Below, one piece after another: positions 55,046-64,000 of a stretch of 64,000 nt of DNA. Below the pieces are notes generated by a model. That model made no database searches, was not told where the DNA came from, and was given only the letters and a program-made list of their open reading frames with translations. Where the stretch lies: positions 930,001 to 994,000 of the forward strand of contig NZ_CP044129.1 in the NCBI RefSeq assembly GCF_009617995.1, given 5' to 3'. Made by a program: the position numbers and the translations under genes. The stretch is from Halomicrobium sp. LC1Hm (GTDB lineage: Archaea; Halobacteriota; Halobacteria; Halobacteriales; Haloarculaceae). Numbering within the stretch: position 1 is the stretch's first letter; each line of letters opens with the position of its first letter.

Positions 55046-55765
55046 ATGCGCGAGTTCGAGTTCACGGTCCAGTACGAGTCGGGCGCGGACGACCTGATGG
55101 ACCTCTTCGTCGAGACTCCGTCGCTCTACGCTCGCTCGCAGGCCTGTTTCGCCAACGCGGACGCGATGTGGCGAATCGACCGCATCGTCGGCCCCTCGGA
55201 CGTGCTCGACCGGCTCGACGATCTCTATCTCGACGAGTCGATCTGTAACGAGTGTCTGGACATGGAGCAGTGCTCGTCCACGCGCGAGTACCAGCTTCTG
55301 GACGCCGGTCCGGAGCATCGCCTGGTCTACACGCGCCGCCAGGAGATCGACCGCTGTCACTCAATCCCGTATCTCGCCGTCGACTACGTGGGTGACGGGG
55401 TGCTGTTCGACGCGGAACGGTCCGGCGACGAGTACGTCTGGCGCGTCCTGATGCCGGAGGCGACGCCGGTCGGCGAGCTGTACGACGCGATCGAGCGGAA
55501 CCTCAGAGACGGACTGACGCTCGAACTGGGCCACGTCGCCGGAATCGACGGCTGGCGCGGCGACGATGCCTTCGACGCCGATCTCACTGTCGAGGAGCGT
55601 CGAACCCTACAAGCGGCCGTCGACGCGGGATACTACCGGACGCCACGGGAGACGACTGTCGGCGAACTGGGCGAGCGACTGGACGTGCCGCGATCGACGG
55701 TACAGTACCGGTTACAGCGAGCGGAGGGCAAGGCCGTCGAACAGTTCGCTGACGGCAGCCTCTAG
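55046..55765 (+). CDS. Bat-type HTH_10 transcription regulator
   Basis: 239 aa from ATG 55046. The N-terminal 170 residues are the regulatory domain with a Cys pair (CNECLDMEQC). The C-terminal 60 residues are the bacterio-opsin-activator HTH: LTVEERRTLQAAVDAGYYRTPR and ELGERLDVPRSTVQYRLQRAE. Binding target unknown. Confidence 0.85.
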   Translation: MREFEFTVQYESGADDLMDLFVETPSLYARSQACFANADAMWRIDRIVGPSDVLDRLDDLYLDESICNECLDMEQCSSTREYQLLDAGPEHRLVYTRRQEIDRCHSIPYLAVDYVGDGVLFDAERSGDEYVWRVLMPEATPVGELYDAIERNLRDGLTLELGHVAGIDGWRGDDAFDADLTVEERRTLQAAVDAGYYRTPRETTVGELGERLDVPRSTVQYRLQRAEGKAVEQFADGSL

Positions 55766-56247
55766 ACGATCGAGGCGTTGCTCGCTTCCTGCTCGATGGC
55801 CGGTGGCTCGCCGGCTTCCAGGCGTTCGAGCCGGTCCATGATCGTGTGGACCACGTCACCCTTCGTACAGGGAGCCACGTGCTGGAGTTCCCCGTCCTCG
55901 TACTCGGCCAGTCCCATCACGGGAAGGACCATCGCCGAGTAGTCGTCGGTGATCTCCGAGGAGATCTCGGTCGTCTGGTAGAACGACTCCAGCGAGACGT
56001 TGTTCGACAGCGCCCACTGCTTGAACTCGGCGACGCGATTGAGGATGTACCGACCCTCCTCGGTGTGGGCGGCCGCCGACTCCCGGGACACCTGCTTGCC
56101 CCAGACGATGACCGAGAAGTCTTCGATCGCGTCGTTCTGGTCCAGCGTTTCGAGTCGCTCGATGACGGCCGCCTGTCGCTCGTGGGCACCGTCGGGAACG
56201 AGCGATCGGACGTAGAGTTCGATGTGGGGGGAGGGGGTATCGGACAT
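55762..56247 (-). CDS. Conserved haloarchaeal protein
   Basis: 161 aa. Soluble; the segments IELYVRSLVPDGAHERQAAV, FSVIVWGKQV, HTEEGRYILNRVAEFKQWA and MVLPVMGLAEYEDGELQHVA look conserved and are found in haloarchaeal proteins often placed near regulators. Convergent with the HTH_10 gene, overlapping by 4 nt. Function unknown. Confidence 0.7.
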   Translation of the reverse strand: MSDTPSPHIELYVRSLVPDGAHERQAAVIERLETLDQNDAIEDFSVIVWGKQVSRESAAAHTEEGRYILNRVAEFKQWALSNNVSLESFYQTTEISSEITDDYSAMVLPVMGLAEYEDGELQHVAPCTKGDVVHTIMDRLERLEAGEPPAIEQEASNASIV

Positions 56248-56593
56248 GGTTCAACTGATCTACGTGTCAGAACACACGTACCACACTAATAGTTTGTGTG
56301 GAGTGCTTGACGTGGGTAACGTTCACATACAAAATAGTTGGTAGAGCGGTTTTACACTGGTTTCGGTAGCAGTTAGTTCTGGAATTGTTCAATTGAACTG
56401 GAGAAACACTTTCCAACCATAAGCAGATGTTTAAGAAATTCTATACTGGTCGATCTGCGGTGTCTCGCTGTTGCGGCCGGAGCGGCGTCGCCGTCGTCGC
56501 CGGGTCGCCGGTTCCGCCTCACACCGTCTGTGCCAGCGCGTTACGATATCGCTCCCTCGGTTGCGACAGCCACGGGACGAACAGCCGGCAGCG
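56248..56593. other. Intergenic region with a 12-bp palindrome
   Basis: AT-richer than its surroundings. The perfect palindrome GTTCAATTGAAC is at 56387-56398, and TATA-like stretches lie around 56320-56340. No gene could be supported. Confidence 0.35.
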
Positions 56594-56902
56594 TCAGTCG
56601 TCGTCGAGTCGCGCGAGTGTCTCGTGAGCGCCGACGACCATCGCCGGAACGACGAGCATGAAGATGTGTTCCTCGATCGGAATGCCGAGCAGTTCGACGC
56701 CGGTTCGCATCGGGATCGCGAACACGCCGACCTCCAGCGTGTACCAGTCCCAGACGTACGCGAACGGATAGAGGACGGCGATCGTTCGGGCGGCAGTCCG
56801 GACCGCGTCGGCGTACCAGAGCAGGCTGGCTGCGACGAGACCCCACACGATCTCTGTCGCGAGATACGTGTACGGACCGAGGACGGTGATGTCCGGGAGC
56901 AC
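56594..56902 (-). CDS. Single lycopene-cyclase-domain membrane protein
   Basis: 102 aa with three membrane helices. VWDWYTLEVGVF and GIPIEEHIFMLVVPAMVVGAHET match the CrtY/CarR lycopene cyclase domain, where the PxEE acids are catalytic. Normal haloarchaeal lycopene cyclases carry this domain twice (about 230 aa); this has one, so it may work as a dimer or be a relative of other function. Confidence 0.65.
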   Translation of the reverse strand: MLPDITVLGPYTYLATEIVWGLVAASLLWYADAVRTAARTIAVLYPFAYVWDWYTLEVGVFAIPMRTGVELLGIPIEEHIFMLVVPAMVVGAHETLARLDDD

Positions 56903-57028
56903 GCCGGGTGTTCGGCCGCTGGCACAATGAACTGCGGGGGTGAACGAGTCCGAGGCGCGTTCTCAGGTGCTGGAACCGGAACCAACTTTGATTACCTCCG
57001 GCGTCGAACCCTCGTAGTGGGAAGTACG

Positions 57029-58174
57029 ATGAATATAGCTGATATTGCCACTAGTGATTTTGTTGAACTCGACGCCGATGTCCGCCTCGGGAAAGTGCGC
57101 TCGATCTTCGAGCGCGAGAACCCCAAGGGAATCGTTATCACCGAGGACGGGGCGTACGCCGGCGTGATTACCCAGAAGCAGCTGGTCCAGTCCCACGTCG
57201 AGGACAACGCGAAGGCAGGTGCGATGATGCGGTCGGCCCCGAAAGTCGAACGCCACGACGACGTCCGCGAGGTCGCGCGCGTCCTCGTCGAGGGCGGTGC
57301 GAAGATCGCACCGGTCTTCGAGGGCGACTCTCTGTGGGGCGTCGTCACGGGCGACGACATCCTCGCAGCCGTCCTGGAGAATCTCGATGCCCTCACCGTC
57401 GAACAGATCTACACCAAAGACGTCGTCACGATCACCGAGGAGACCCACGTCGGGCAAGCGATCAACCTCCTGCGCAAGCACGGCATCTCTCGCGTGCCCG
57501 TGCTCGACGACGACGGGGACCTCTCTGGCATGGTCACGACCCACGACATCGTCGACGTGGTCGTCCGAGACATGAACAAGGCGACGCGGGGCGACCGCTC
57601 GGGCGAGAACGACCGCGTCCTCGATCTGCCGGTCTACGACGTGATGAACAGCCCCGTCGAGACGACCTCGCTTGACGACTCCGTTCGCGACGCCGTCGAA
57701 CGGATGCTCGAAAACGACTTCGCCGGCCTCGTGGTCACGCCGGACCACGACGACTCGCTGGTCGCCGGTATCGTCACCAAGACGGACGTGCTCCGCGCGC
57801 TGACGTTCACCGAGGAGGACCACATGGACGTACAGATCACCAACATCAACCTCCTGGACAACACGATCTCTCGGGACGACATCCGCGAGGAGATCGGCGA
57901 CGTGGCCAGCAAGTACCAGGACATGCAGGTCCAGCACGCCCACGTGCGCTTCCACGAACACAAAGAGAAGCTCCGTGGCACGCCACTGATCCAGTGTCAG
58001 ATCCGCCTGCGCACCAACAAGGGACAGGCCGCCGGCTCCGGCGAGGGCTACGGCTCCGACACGGCGTTCAACGTCGCCCTCGACAAGCTCCAGCGCAACG
58101 TCCTGGAGATGAAAGGCGTCCGCGCCGACGAGGAGTACCGCGGCCAGCTGCTACGGAAGCTGGGCGAGCTGTAG
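57029..58174 (+). CDS. Four-CBS-domain protein with HPF-like C-terminus
   Basis: 381 aa from ATG 57029 (MNIADIATSDFVELDADVRL). Four CBS motifs in two pairs: GIVITEDGAYAGVITQKQLV, GAKIAPVFEGDSLWGVVTGD, GISRVPVLDDDGDLSGMVTT and DFAGLVVTPDHDDSLVAGIV. These bind adenine nucleotides. The last 100 residues (VQHAHVRFHEHKEKLRG...) recall the fold of ribosome hibernation factors, so an energy-linked ribosome function is possible. Confidence 0.8.
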   Translation: MNIADIATSDFVELDADVRLGKVRSIFERENPKGIVITEDGAYAGVITQKQLVQSHVEDNAKAGAMMRSAPKVERHDDVREVARVLVEGGAKIAPVFEGDSLWGVVTGDDILAAVLENLDALTVEQIYTKDVVTITEETHVGQAINLLRKHGISRVPVLDDDGDLSGMVTTHDIVDVVVRDMNKATRGDRSGENDRVLDLPVYDVMNSPVETTSLDDSVRDAVERMLENDFAGLVVTPDHDDSLVAGIVTKTDVLRALTFTEEDHMDVQITNINLLDNTISRDDIREEIGDVASKYQDMQVQHAHVRFHEHKEKLRGTPLIQCQIRLRTNKGQAAGSGEGYGSDTAFNVALDKLQRNVLEMKGVRADEEYRGQLLRKLGEL

Positions 58175-58238
58175 GTTCTGGTCTCTATCCCGTCTTTGCG
58201 AGACCCCACATGCCAGCCGCAGCGTTCGTGGCGTGAAG

Positions 58239-58529
58239 TCAGAGAACCAGAGCGGGTGCGAACAGGACGACGGCGACCAGAGCCAGCAGGATCAGTATCG
58301 CGGTGACACGCAGGACGCCTGCGGTCCGTCGACGATCCGTCGGCAGGGACTCTGCGATCCCCGACAGGACGAAGCCCGCGGCCATGACGAGGAGAAATGT
58401 GTTCGAACTGCCGCGCAGGGCACCGTAGGCGTAGACGCCCACGAACAGGACCGCGCCGAAGAACATGACGAGCGTCTTCGGGCTGCCGGCCGGTTCGTTC
58501 AGGACGACGGCTTCGATTTTGGAGGGCAT
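58239..58529 (-). CDS. Membrane protein, three helices
   Basis: 96 aa. Hydrophobic segments about 18-37 (TLVMFFGAVLFVGVYAYGAL), 43-60 (NTFLLVMAAGFVLSGIA) and 74-94 (VTAILILLALVAVVLFAPAL). Function unknown. Confidence 0.65.
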   Translation of the reverse strand: MPSKIEAVVLNEPAGSPKTLVMFFGAVLFVGVYAYGALRGSSNTFLLVMAAGFVLSGIAESLPTDRRRTAGVLRVTAILILLALVAVVLFAPALVL

Positions 58530-58569
58530 CGGGTGGATGGTGTCCGCCGAGGCTCAAATAGTTGGGGTA

Positions 58570-58770
58570 GTGTCAGTAGACGGTGGTGAGAGAACGCGGC
58601 GGGATATTTTTGATAACAACGCTACCGGTGTCTTCGTTGTTACAGCGAAGGTTCCCAACAGCCCTGGGGAATCGTATCAATGGAATTTCAGTGAGGAACC
58701 AGCAGACGGGTGGGTACACATCTCCATCGAAGCCGAAAATGCTGTTAATATGACCTATGCAATTGCCTGA
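58570..58770 (+). pseudogene. Fragment of a secreted-type protein
   Basis: Lower-GC sequence with a readable frame: FDNNATGVFVVTAKVPNSPG, SYQWNFSEEPADGWVHISIE, NMTYAIA-stop. It looks like the C-terminal end of an extracellular protein with no start, promoter or signal peptide. Probably a gene remnant left by an exchange event. Confidence 0.4.
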
Positions 58771-58893
58771 TTCCGGTAAATAAGATCTCTCTACCGACGA
58801 CGAGCATTCGCGCGAACGAGCGGTTCGAAGAACCCGGTAGTTCGCGCGATTCACTGAACCGAGCAAAGCGAGGTTCAGCCTTTTTCGCCCACG

Positions 58894-58938
58894 TTTTTGC
58901 GCAAGCGGTGCGCCTTCGGCGCACCCGCCGCGCAAAAA
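58894..58938 (-). terminator. Hairpin terminator after cdc48
   Basis: Outer arms TTTTTGCGC and GCGCAAAAA enclose inner arms GGTGCGCC-TTC-GGCGCACC. It is 10 nt beyond the cdc48 stop, with T-runs on both strands. Confidence 0.7.
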
Positions 58939-58947
58939 GGTGGGTTC

Positions 58948-61170
58948 CTATTGGAAGCCGATGCGGCCGCCACCGCGAGCCTGCTGGGGTTCGCCGCCGC
59001 CCTTGAACTCGTCTTGCATCTGCTCGTAGTAGTCGCGGATGTCGTCGGTGATCGTCGGGCGCACGTTCTCCATGGCCTGGCGGAAGTGCTTCATCTCGAC
59101 CGTGTCGGCGTCGTCGTCCTCGCGCAGCGCCTCGATGGCGGCCTCGCGGCCGATCGACTCCAGGTCGGAGCCGACGTAGCCGCCGGTCATCTCAGCGAGT
59201 TCGCGCAGGCTCACGTCCGGCGACAGCGGCGTGTCGTCGGTGTGGATCTTGAGGATCTGCTCGCGGCCCTCGATGCCGGGTTCGCCGACCATCACGAGGC
59301 GGTCGAAGCGACCCGAGCGGATCAGTGCCGGATCGATCATGTCCGGCCGGTTGGTCGCGCCGATCACCATCACGTCCTCCATCTCTTCGAGCCCGTCGAG
59401 TTCGGTCAGCAGCTGGTTGACGACGCGCTCGGAGACGTTGCTCCCCGTCTCGCCGCCACGCCCCGGCGCGAGCGAGTCGAGTTCGTCGAAGAAGATCACG
59501 GTCGGTGCGACCTGCCGGGCCTTCCGGAAGGTCTGACGGATCGCCTTCTCCGACTCGCCGACCCACTTCGAGAGGAGCTGTGGGCCCCGCACCGAGATGA
59601 AGTTGGCGTCGGTCTCGTTGGCGACGGCTTTGGCCATCAGGGTCTTGCCGGTCCCCGGCGGCCCGTACAGCAGGACGCCGGAGGGCGGCGAGACGCCCAT
59701 GCGCTCGAACTTCTCCGGACTGTTCATCGGCCACTCGACGGACTCCTGGACCTGTTCTTTGGCGTCGTCGAGGCCGCCCACGTCGTCCCAGGAGATCTTC
59801 GGGAGCTCGACCAGCACCTCCCGCATGGCGCTCGGACTCACCTCGTTGAGGGCACCGCGGAAGTCCTCGCGTTTGATGATCATGCGGTCGATCAGGCTCG
59901 GCGGAATGTCCTCCTCGTCTAAGTCGATCTCGGGGAGGTACCGGCGCAGCGCCTTCATCGCGGCCTCTTTGGTCAGGCTCTCGATGTCGGCACCGACGAA
60001 CCCGTGGGTCTCGGTCGCCAGGTTCGAGAGGGCCACGTCGTCCGAGAGGGGCATCCCGCGGGTGTGGATCTGGAGGATCTCCTCGCGGCCGACCTCGTCG
60101 GGGACGCCGATCTCGATCTCGCGGTCGAACCGGCCCGGTCGGCGCAGTGCGGGATCGACGCTGTCGACGCGGTTGGTCGCGGCGATGACGATGACCTGCC
60201 CGCGGGATTCGAGGCCGTCCATCATCGTCAGCAACTGGGCGACGACACGGCGCTCGACCTCGCCGGTCACGTCCTCGCGCTTGGGCGCGATCGAGTCCAG
60301 TTCGTCGATGAAGATGATCGAGGGCGCTTCCTCGCTGGCGTCCTCGAAGATCTCCCTGAGTTGCTGTTCGGACTCGCCGTAGTACTTCGAGATGATCTCC
60401 GGACCGGCAATAGAGAAGAAACTGGCAGAGGTCTCGTTGGCGACGGCCTTCGCGAGCAGGGTCTTGCCCGTGCCCGGTGGACCGTGGAGCAACACCCCCT
60501 GGGGCGGCTCGATGCCGAGCTTCTTGAAGATCTGGGGGTGTTTCATCGGCAACTCGACCATCTCACGGACCCGCTGGATCTCACTGGAGAGGCCGCCGAT
60601 GTCCTCGTAGGTGATGCCCCCGCCGGTCTTCTCGAAGCCGCTGATTGGCTCTTCGCGCAACTCCACGTCCGTGTCCTCGGTGATGAGACAGACGCCCTCG
60701 GGCTCGGTCTCGACGGCGATCAGCGGGATCGCCTGGCCCGGCGAGCGCATGAACGGGTGGTTCGTACTGGACATCACGGGGACGATGTCGCGCTCGACGA
60801 CCGGGCGCTTGAGGATCTGGCGCTTGACCATGCCCGCCGCGTCCGAGCCGAACTGGACGCTGGCTTCCTCCGGCGGTGCCAGCACGAGCTTGTCGGCCTT
60901 CTCGGCGTCGGCCTTGCGGATCGTCACGCGTTCGCCGATACCCACGTCGGCGTTCTGTCGCGTGAAGCCGTCGATGCGCACCGTGTCGGTGTTCCAGTCC
61001 TGTCGATCCGCACGCCACACTTTCGCGGCGGTGGTGTCACTTCCCTCGATCTCGATAATGTCGCCGGGCGAGAGCTTGAGATGCAAGAGCGTGTCCGGAT
61101 CCAGGCGAGCGATACCGCGCCCCGAGTCGTTCGGGTACGCTTTCGCGACCTCCAGTTGAACCTCGTTCAT
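58948..61170 (-). CDS. cdc48: CDC48/VAT AAA+ ATPase
   Basis: 740 aa. N domain (double-psi barrel, about 1-190), AAA D1 with GPPGTGKT and [16 protein letters not shown]2 with a second GPPGTGKT and [12 protein letters not shown], each followed by a second region of homology ([21 protein letters not shown], shown in part). Hexameric unfoldase that feeds proteins to the proteasome. Complete; the tail is Gly/Arg-rich and ends GGGRIGFQ. Confidence 0.96.
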   Translation of the reverse strand: MNEVQLEVAKAYPNDSGRGIARLDPDTLLHLKLSPGDIIEIEGSDTTAAKVWRADRQDWNTDTVRIDGFTRQNADVGIGERVTIRKADAEKADKLVLAPPEEASVQFGSDAAGMVKRQILKRPVVERDIVPVMSSTNHPFMRSPGQAIPLIAVETEPEGVCLITEDTDVELREEPISGFEKTGGGITYEDIGGLSSEIQRVREMVELPMKHPQIFKKLGIEPPQGVLLHGPPGTGKTLLAKAVANETSASFFSIAGPEIISKYYGESEQQLREIFEDASEEAPSIIFIDELDSIAPKREDVTGEVERRVVAQLLTMMDGLESRGQVIVIAATNRVDSVDPALRRPGRFDREIEIGVPDEVGREEILQIHTRGMPLSDDVALSNLATETHGFVGADIESLTKEAAMKALRRYLPEIDLDEEDIPPSLIDRMIIKREDFRGALNEVSPSAMREVLVELPKISWDDVGGLDDAKEQVQESVEWPMNSPEKFERMGVSPPSGVLLYGPPGTGKTLMAKAVANETDANFISVRGPQLLSKWVGESEKAIRQTFRKARQVAPTVIFFDELDSLAPGRGGETGSNVSERVVNQLLTELDGLEEMEDVMVIGATNRPDMIDPALIRSGRFDRLVMVGEPGIEGREQILKIHTDDTPLSPDVSLRELAEMTGGYVGSDLESIGREAAIEALREDDDADTVEMKHFRQAMENVRPTITDDIRDYYEQMQDEFKGGGEPQQARGGGRIGFQ

Positions 61171-61384
61171 AGTTAGTCTGCGGGGATACCTGATTTCAGT
61201 CGTGACCGGAGATATGCTTTATGCTACCGGCGGTCCCCTGTTCGTCCGGCAGGTACTTATGTTATCATGTGTCACACCCGTGCGGCCGCGTTATCGACGC
61301 CGCCACCGTACGTCGGTGGAACCTCGTGTGTCACACTTTGCCGTGGTGGTAGCTTTCATAGGGCTGGCCGAGAAAGCCGCGACT

Positions 61385-61795
61385 ATGGTGTTTCTCGTTC
61401 CGTACGACGGATCGTCGCCGGCCCGTGTGGCACTCGAACGTGCAGTCGAGTACGGTACGGCGCTGGATCGCGACGTCGTCGCCGTCAGCTACATCCCGAC
61501 CGGCAACAGCTACGCCGAGCGCCGGCAGTGGGTGGACCGCGACGACGACTTCCCGCTGGAATCGGTCACGCAGGATCTCCAGCGAAAGATCGAGGAGGCG
61601 ACCGACGACACGGAACTGCGCTACACCGACGTGAGCGCACACTCGCCTGCGGGTGGCTTCTCCGAGGAAGTGCGCCAGACTGCCGGCGACGTGGACGCGA
61701 CCGTCCTGTTCGTCGGGAGCGACGACGAGGACGTGGTCGTGCCGGTCGGCGAGGAAGCCGACGAGGAGTACGACGTCCACGTCGTCCGCAACTGA
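61385..61795 (+). CDS. UspA-like universal stress protein
   Basis: 136 aa. LVPYDGSSPARVALERAVEY is the start of the Usp fold. The usual ATP-binding GxxG(9x)GS motif is not clear (LFVGSDDEDVVVPVGEE), so nucleotide binding is doubtful. It precedes larC by 46 nt in the same direction. Confidence 0.75.
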   Translation: MVFLVPYDGSSPARVALERAVEYGTALDRDVVAVSYIPTGNSYAERRQWVDRDDDFPLESVTQDLQRKIEEATDDTELRYTDVSAHSPAGGFSEEVRQTAGDVDATVLFVGSDDEDVVVPVGEEADEEYDVHVVRN

Positions 61796-61841
61796 TCGGC
61801 GCTTCGGGGTACTTTTCTTTCGGCGCACCGACGCAACGGGT

Positions 61842-63149
61842 ATGCGAACACTCGCTTTCGACGGCCGCATGGGTGCCAGCGGCGACATGCTGCTCGCTGC
61901 CCTCCTGGCCGTCGGTGCCGATCGCGACGCCCTCGCCCCCGTCGAGGACGCCCTCCCGATCCGGTACGAACTCTCCGAGACGGTCGAACGCGGGATCGGT
62001 GCCACGAGCGTCGCGGTCGTGTTGACCGACGCAGACGAGGCTCGGACGGACGGGACCGACGCGAACCACCAGATGCCCTCGAAGGTACCGGGGCACGACC
62101 ACAGCCACGACCACGCGGACGGCGACCACGATCACACTCACGGCGACACCGCCGCCGAGGGGCACGGTCCGTCCCGCTCGCTGGGCGAGGTCCGCGAGAT
62201 CGTCGGGGAGATGGCCCTCCCCGCAAGCGTCGAGCGCGACGCGCTGGCGATCTTCGAGATCCTCGGCGAGGCCGAAGCCGCGGTCCACGACACCACGCTC
62301 GACGAGATGCACTTCCACGAGGTCGGGGCCGACGACGCCATCGCCGACATCGTCGGCGTCTGTCTCCTGCTGGACGACCTCGGCGTCGAACGCGTCGTCA
62401 CAACGCCGCTCTCCGCGGGCGGTGGCACCGTCGAGATGAGCCACGGGACCTACCCCGTTCCCGGCCCGGCCGTCGTCGAGATCGCCGAGCGCGCCGACTG
62501 GTCGCTCGCTGGCGGGCCCGTCGACGCCGAGTTGCTGACGCCGACCGGCGCGGCGATCCTCGCACACCTCGCCGACGGCGTCGACGCGCTGCCGGAACTC
62601 GCCGTCGAGGCGTCCGGCTACGGCGCTGGGGGGTACTCGTTCGAGAACCGCCCGAACGTCCTGCGGGCGATCGTCGGCGACGGTGGCGGCGGGCTCCGCC
62701 GCGACGAGATCACCGTCCTGGAGACGAACCTCGACGACGCGACGCCGGAGGTGCTGGGTAGCTTACAGGAACGACTGCAGGACGCGGGGGCGCGAGACGT
62801 GTCGATCCTCCCGGCCACGATGAAGAAGTCACGGCCGGGACACCTCGTCAAGGTGGTCTGCAAGCCGGCAGACAGCGAGCGCGTCGCGCGCCGACTCGCC
62901 GAGGAGACGGGAACGCTGGGCGTCCGAGCCCACGGTGCCGGCCACCGCTGGATCGCCGACCGCGAGATCGCCACGGCCACGGTCGAGATCGACGGCGACG
63001 CCTACGAGGTCGACGTGAAGGTCGCCACCGACAGCGAGGGCACCGTCTTCGACGTGAGCGGCGAGTACGACGACGCCACCGCGGTCGCAGACGAGACCGG
63101 ACTGCCCGTCCGCGAGGTCCTTCGCCGGGCCGAAGACGCCGTCCGGTAG
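61842..63149 (+). CDS. larC: Nickel insertion protein LarC-like
   Basis: 435 aa. FDGRMGASGDMLLAALLAVG is the family's N-terminal motif; HEVGADDAIADIVGVCLLLD and LTPTGAAILA follow. The C-terminal domain (VTLETNLDDATPEVLG-like, here VLETNLDDATPEVLG) is complete. A His-rich stretch at about 86-105 (HDHSHDHADGDHDHTHGD) should bind nickel. LarC makes the nickel-pincer cofactor of lactate racemase-type enzymes; no larA/B/E is in the window. Confidence 0.85.
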   Translation: MRTLAFDGRMGASGDMLLAALLAVGADRDALAPVEDALPIRYELSETVERGIGATSVAVVLTDADEARTDGTDANHQMPSKVPGHDHSHDHADGDHDHTHGDTAAEGHGPSRSLGEVREIVGEMALPASVERDALAIFEILGEAEAAVHDTTLDEMHFHEVGADDAIADIVGVCLLLDDLGVERVVTTPLSAGGGTVEMSHGTYPVPGPAVVEIAERADWSLAGGPVDAELLTPTGAAILAHLADGVDALPELAVEASGYGAGGYSFENRPNVLRAIVGDGGGGLRRDEITVLETNLDDATPEVLGSLQERLQDAGARDVSILPATMKKSRPGHLVKVVCKPADSERVARRLAEETGTLGVRAHGAGHRWIADREIATATVEIDGDAYEVDVKVATDSEGTVFDVSGEYDDATAVADETGLPVREVLRRAEDAVR

Positions 63150-63152
63150 GCG

Positions 63153-63440
63153 TCAGGGATCTGCGCGCTGACGGTCGGTCGCCAGCGAGTCGTCCAGGAC
63201 CGTCTTCAGGATCGCGACCGCCCCGACGGCCACGATCAGGAAGCCGGCGATCTCGGTCAGGAAGCCCGAGACGCTCAGCAGCGGGCGCTGGAGGAAGGGT
63301 GGCAGCAGGGCGACGACGATGGACAGCGGTTCGAGGACGTTCCAGTTCCGGACGGCCAGTCCCACGAAGACGACACCGTAGAGGACGAGCAGTTTCCGTT
63401 TGGCCGCGTACGCGAGCGTCGCACCGAGTGGAGGGCGCAT
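63153..63440 (-). CDS. Small membrane protein
   Basis: 95 aa from the ATG giving MRPPLGATLAYAAKRKLLVL. Hydrophobic segments about 15-50 and 55-80 (LLVLYGVVFVGLAVRNW; LTEIAGFLIVAVGAVAIL). Convergent with larC. Function unknown. Confidence 0.6.
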   Translation of the reverse strand: MRPPLGATLAYAAKRKLLVLYGVVFVGLAVRNWNVLEPLSIVVALLPPFLQRPLLSVSGFLTEIAGFLIVAVGAVAILKTVLDDSLATDRQRADP

Positions 63441-63493
63441 GGTTCGAGAGGCTCGCGCGCGTCCAAAATGGATTTCGGGTCGTCGCCGGCGGG

Positions 63494-64000
63494 TCACTCG
63501 TCGTCGCCGTCGCGGTGTTTCGCCAGCGCCTCCTCGATCGTCAACTGCCCGTCCGCGACCCGGCGGGCCAGGGCCTCGCCGATGGCCCGGTTCGTCTCGC
63601 TTTGCTCCCGGGAGCGCTCTTTGATGCGCTTGAGTTCGCCCGCCGTCGGGTCGATCTCGCGGGACTCGATCTCCTCACCCTCGATGCGGGCGATGTTGAC
63701 CGCCGCGAGCACGTCGCCCATGCCGCGGGTGCCCGTTCCGAGGTGTGGCGTCGTCCCGGTCTCGTCGACCAGTTCGACGGTCACGTCGCCCAGATCGTCG
63801 ATGATCCGCGCTCCCAGCAGCCGCGCGCCGTCGCCGATCCGGACGAGCGGGTCGACCGCGTCGGTCACCTCCTCGTGGACGGCTTCGGCGACCTGGTCGG
63901 CCGGCACCTGGAACGCGGCCACGACCATCTCGCCCGAGAGGACGGCGATCCCCGGCCGGTCGCCGGGGTCGATCCCGACGACCAGCTTCCCGCCGTTGCC
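63494..64000 (-). CDS. RNase H-fold (RuvC-like) protein, partial
   Basis: The frame is open to the window edge; 169 aa visible. VVGIDPGDRPGIAVL has the Asp and Gly pattern of the first strand of a RuvC/RNase H-like nuclease, and the C-terminus is helical with basic and acidic runs (RIKERSREQSETNRAIGEAL). Its true start is outside. Function uncertain, perhaps a Holliday-junction-type protein. Confidence 0.55.
   Translation of the reverse strand, partial: GNGGKLVVGIDPGDRPGIAVLSGEMVVAAFQVPADQVAEAVHEEVTDAVDPLVRIGDGARLLGARIIDDLGDVTVELVDETGTTPHLGTGTRGMGDVLAAVNIARIEGEEIESREIDPTAGELKRIKERSREQSETNRAIGEALARRVADGQLTIEEALAKHRDGDDE

Overview
The window is a piece of a haloarchaeal (class Halobacteria) chromosome. 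The flanks are GC-rich with very acidic proteins, and they carry leaderless TATA promoters, Tat-type lipoproteins, RfcL, CDC48/VAT, an intein-bearing class II ribonucleotide reductase, HTH_10 and HalX regulators, and a bulge-helix-bulge tRNA-Met intron. I cannot name the genus from sequence alone.

Layout. (1) 1-8365 is host: the 3' part of a LivK-like binding protein, a HalX response regulator, RNase HI, a malic enzyme-phosphotransacetylase fusion, CtaA and replication factor C large subunit (rfcL). (2) About 8350-34995 is an integrated, clearly AT-richer element of about 26.6 kb that I read as a large pleolipovirus-like provirus. It sits in the 5' end of rfcL. A 17-nt imperfect repeat (8346-8362 and 34988-35004) marks the junctions, and a displaced rfcL start (Met-Ala-Asp-Trp-Thr-Glu-Lys-stop) remains at the far end. 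(3) From 35010 onward is host again: a second LivK-like lipoprotein, tRNA-Met with intron, a multi-PAS kinase, a sulfite-oxidase-like molybdoenzyme, a frameshifted pspA, nrdJ with intein, the trpDFEG operon, tRNA-Val, a CBS protein, CDC48, LarC and a partial RuvC-like protein.

Inside the element, an RHH regulator and a full-length tyrosine recombinase sit at the left end. Then come a long unknown gene behind an AT-rich stretch (replication candidate), small zinc-finger and winged-helix genes, and an OB-fold-like gene. The virion module runs 14309-22483: two PKD-domain surface proteins, a small membrane protein, a VP4-like spike, two membrane proteins in the ORF6/ORF7 positions, and a VP8-like P-loop NTPase. 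That order (spike, two membrane proteins, NTPase) is the pleolipovirus signature, but the size and the PKD surface proteins are unusual. Three surface proteins share a Gly4-Ser-Gly hinge just before the C-terminal membrane anchor, and most virion genes share a nearly identical core promoter. Downstream are tandem-duplicated small genes, a tail-to-tail restriction endonuclease and DNA methyltransferase pair, a run of tiny membrane proteins joined by ATGA overlaps, a PD-(D/E)XK nuclease, a second catalytic-domain-only tyrosine recombinase, a HicB-like pair, two Tat-signal paralogues and a terminal RHH gene.

The most interesting points are the rfcL-targeted integration, which makes the provirus supply the promoter and first codons of an essential host replication gene; the enlarged pleolipovirus-like virion module; and a family of 80-82-nt palindromes, three of whose four copies begin exactly at a gene's TGA stop codon.
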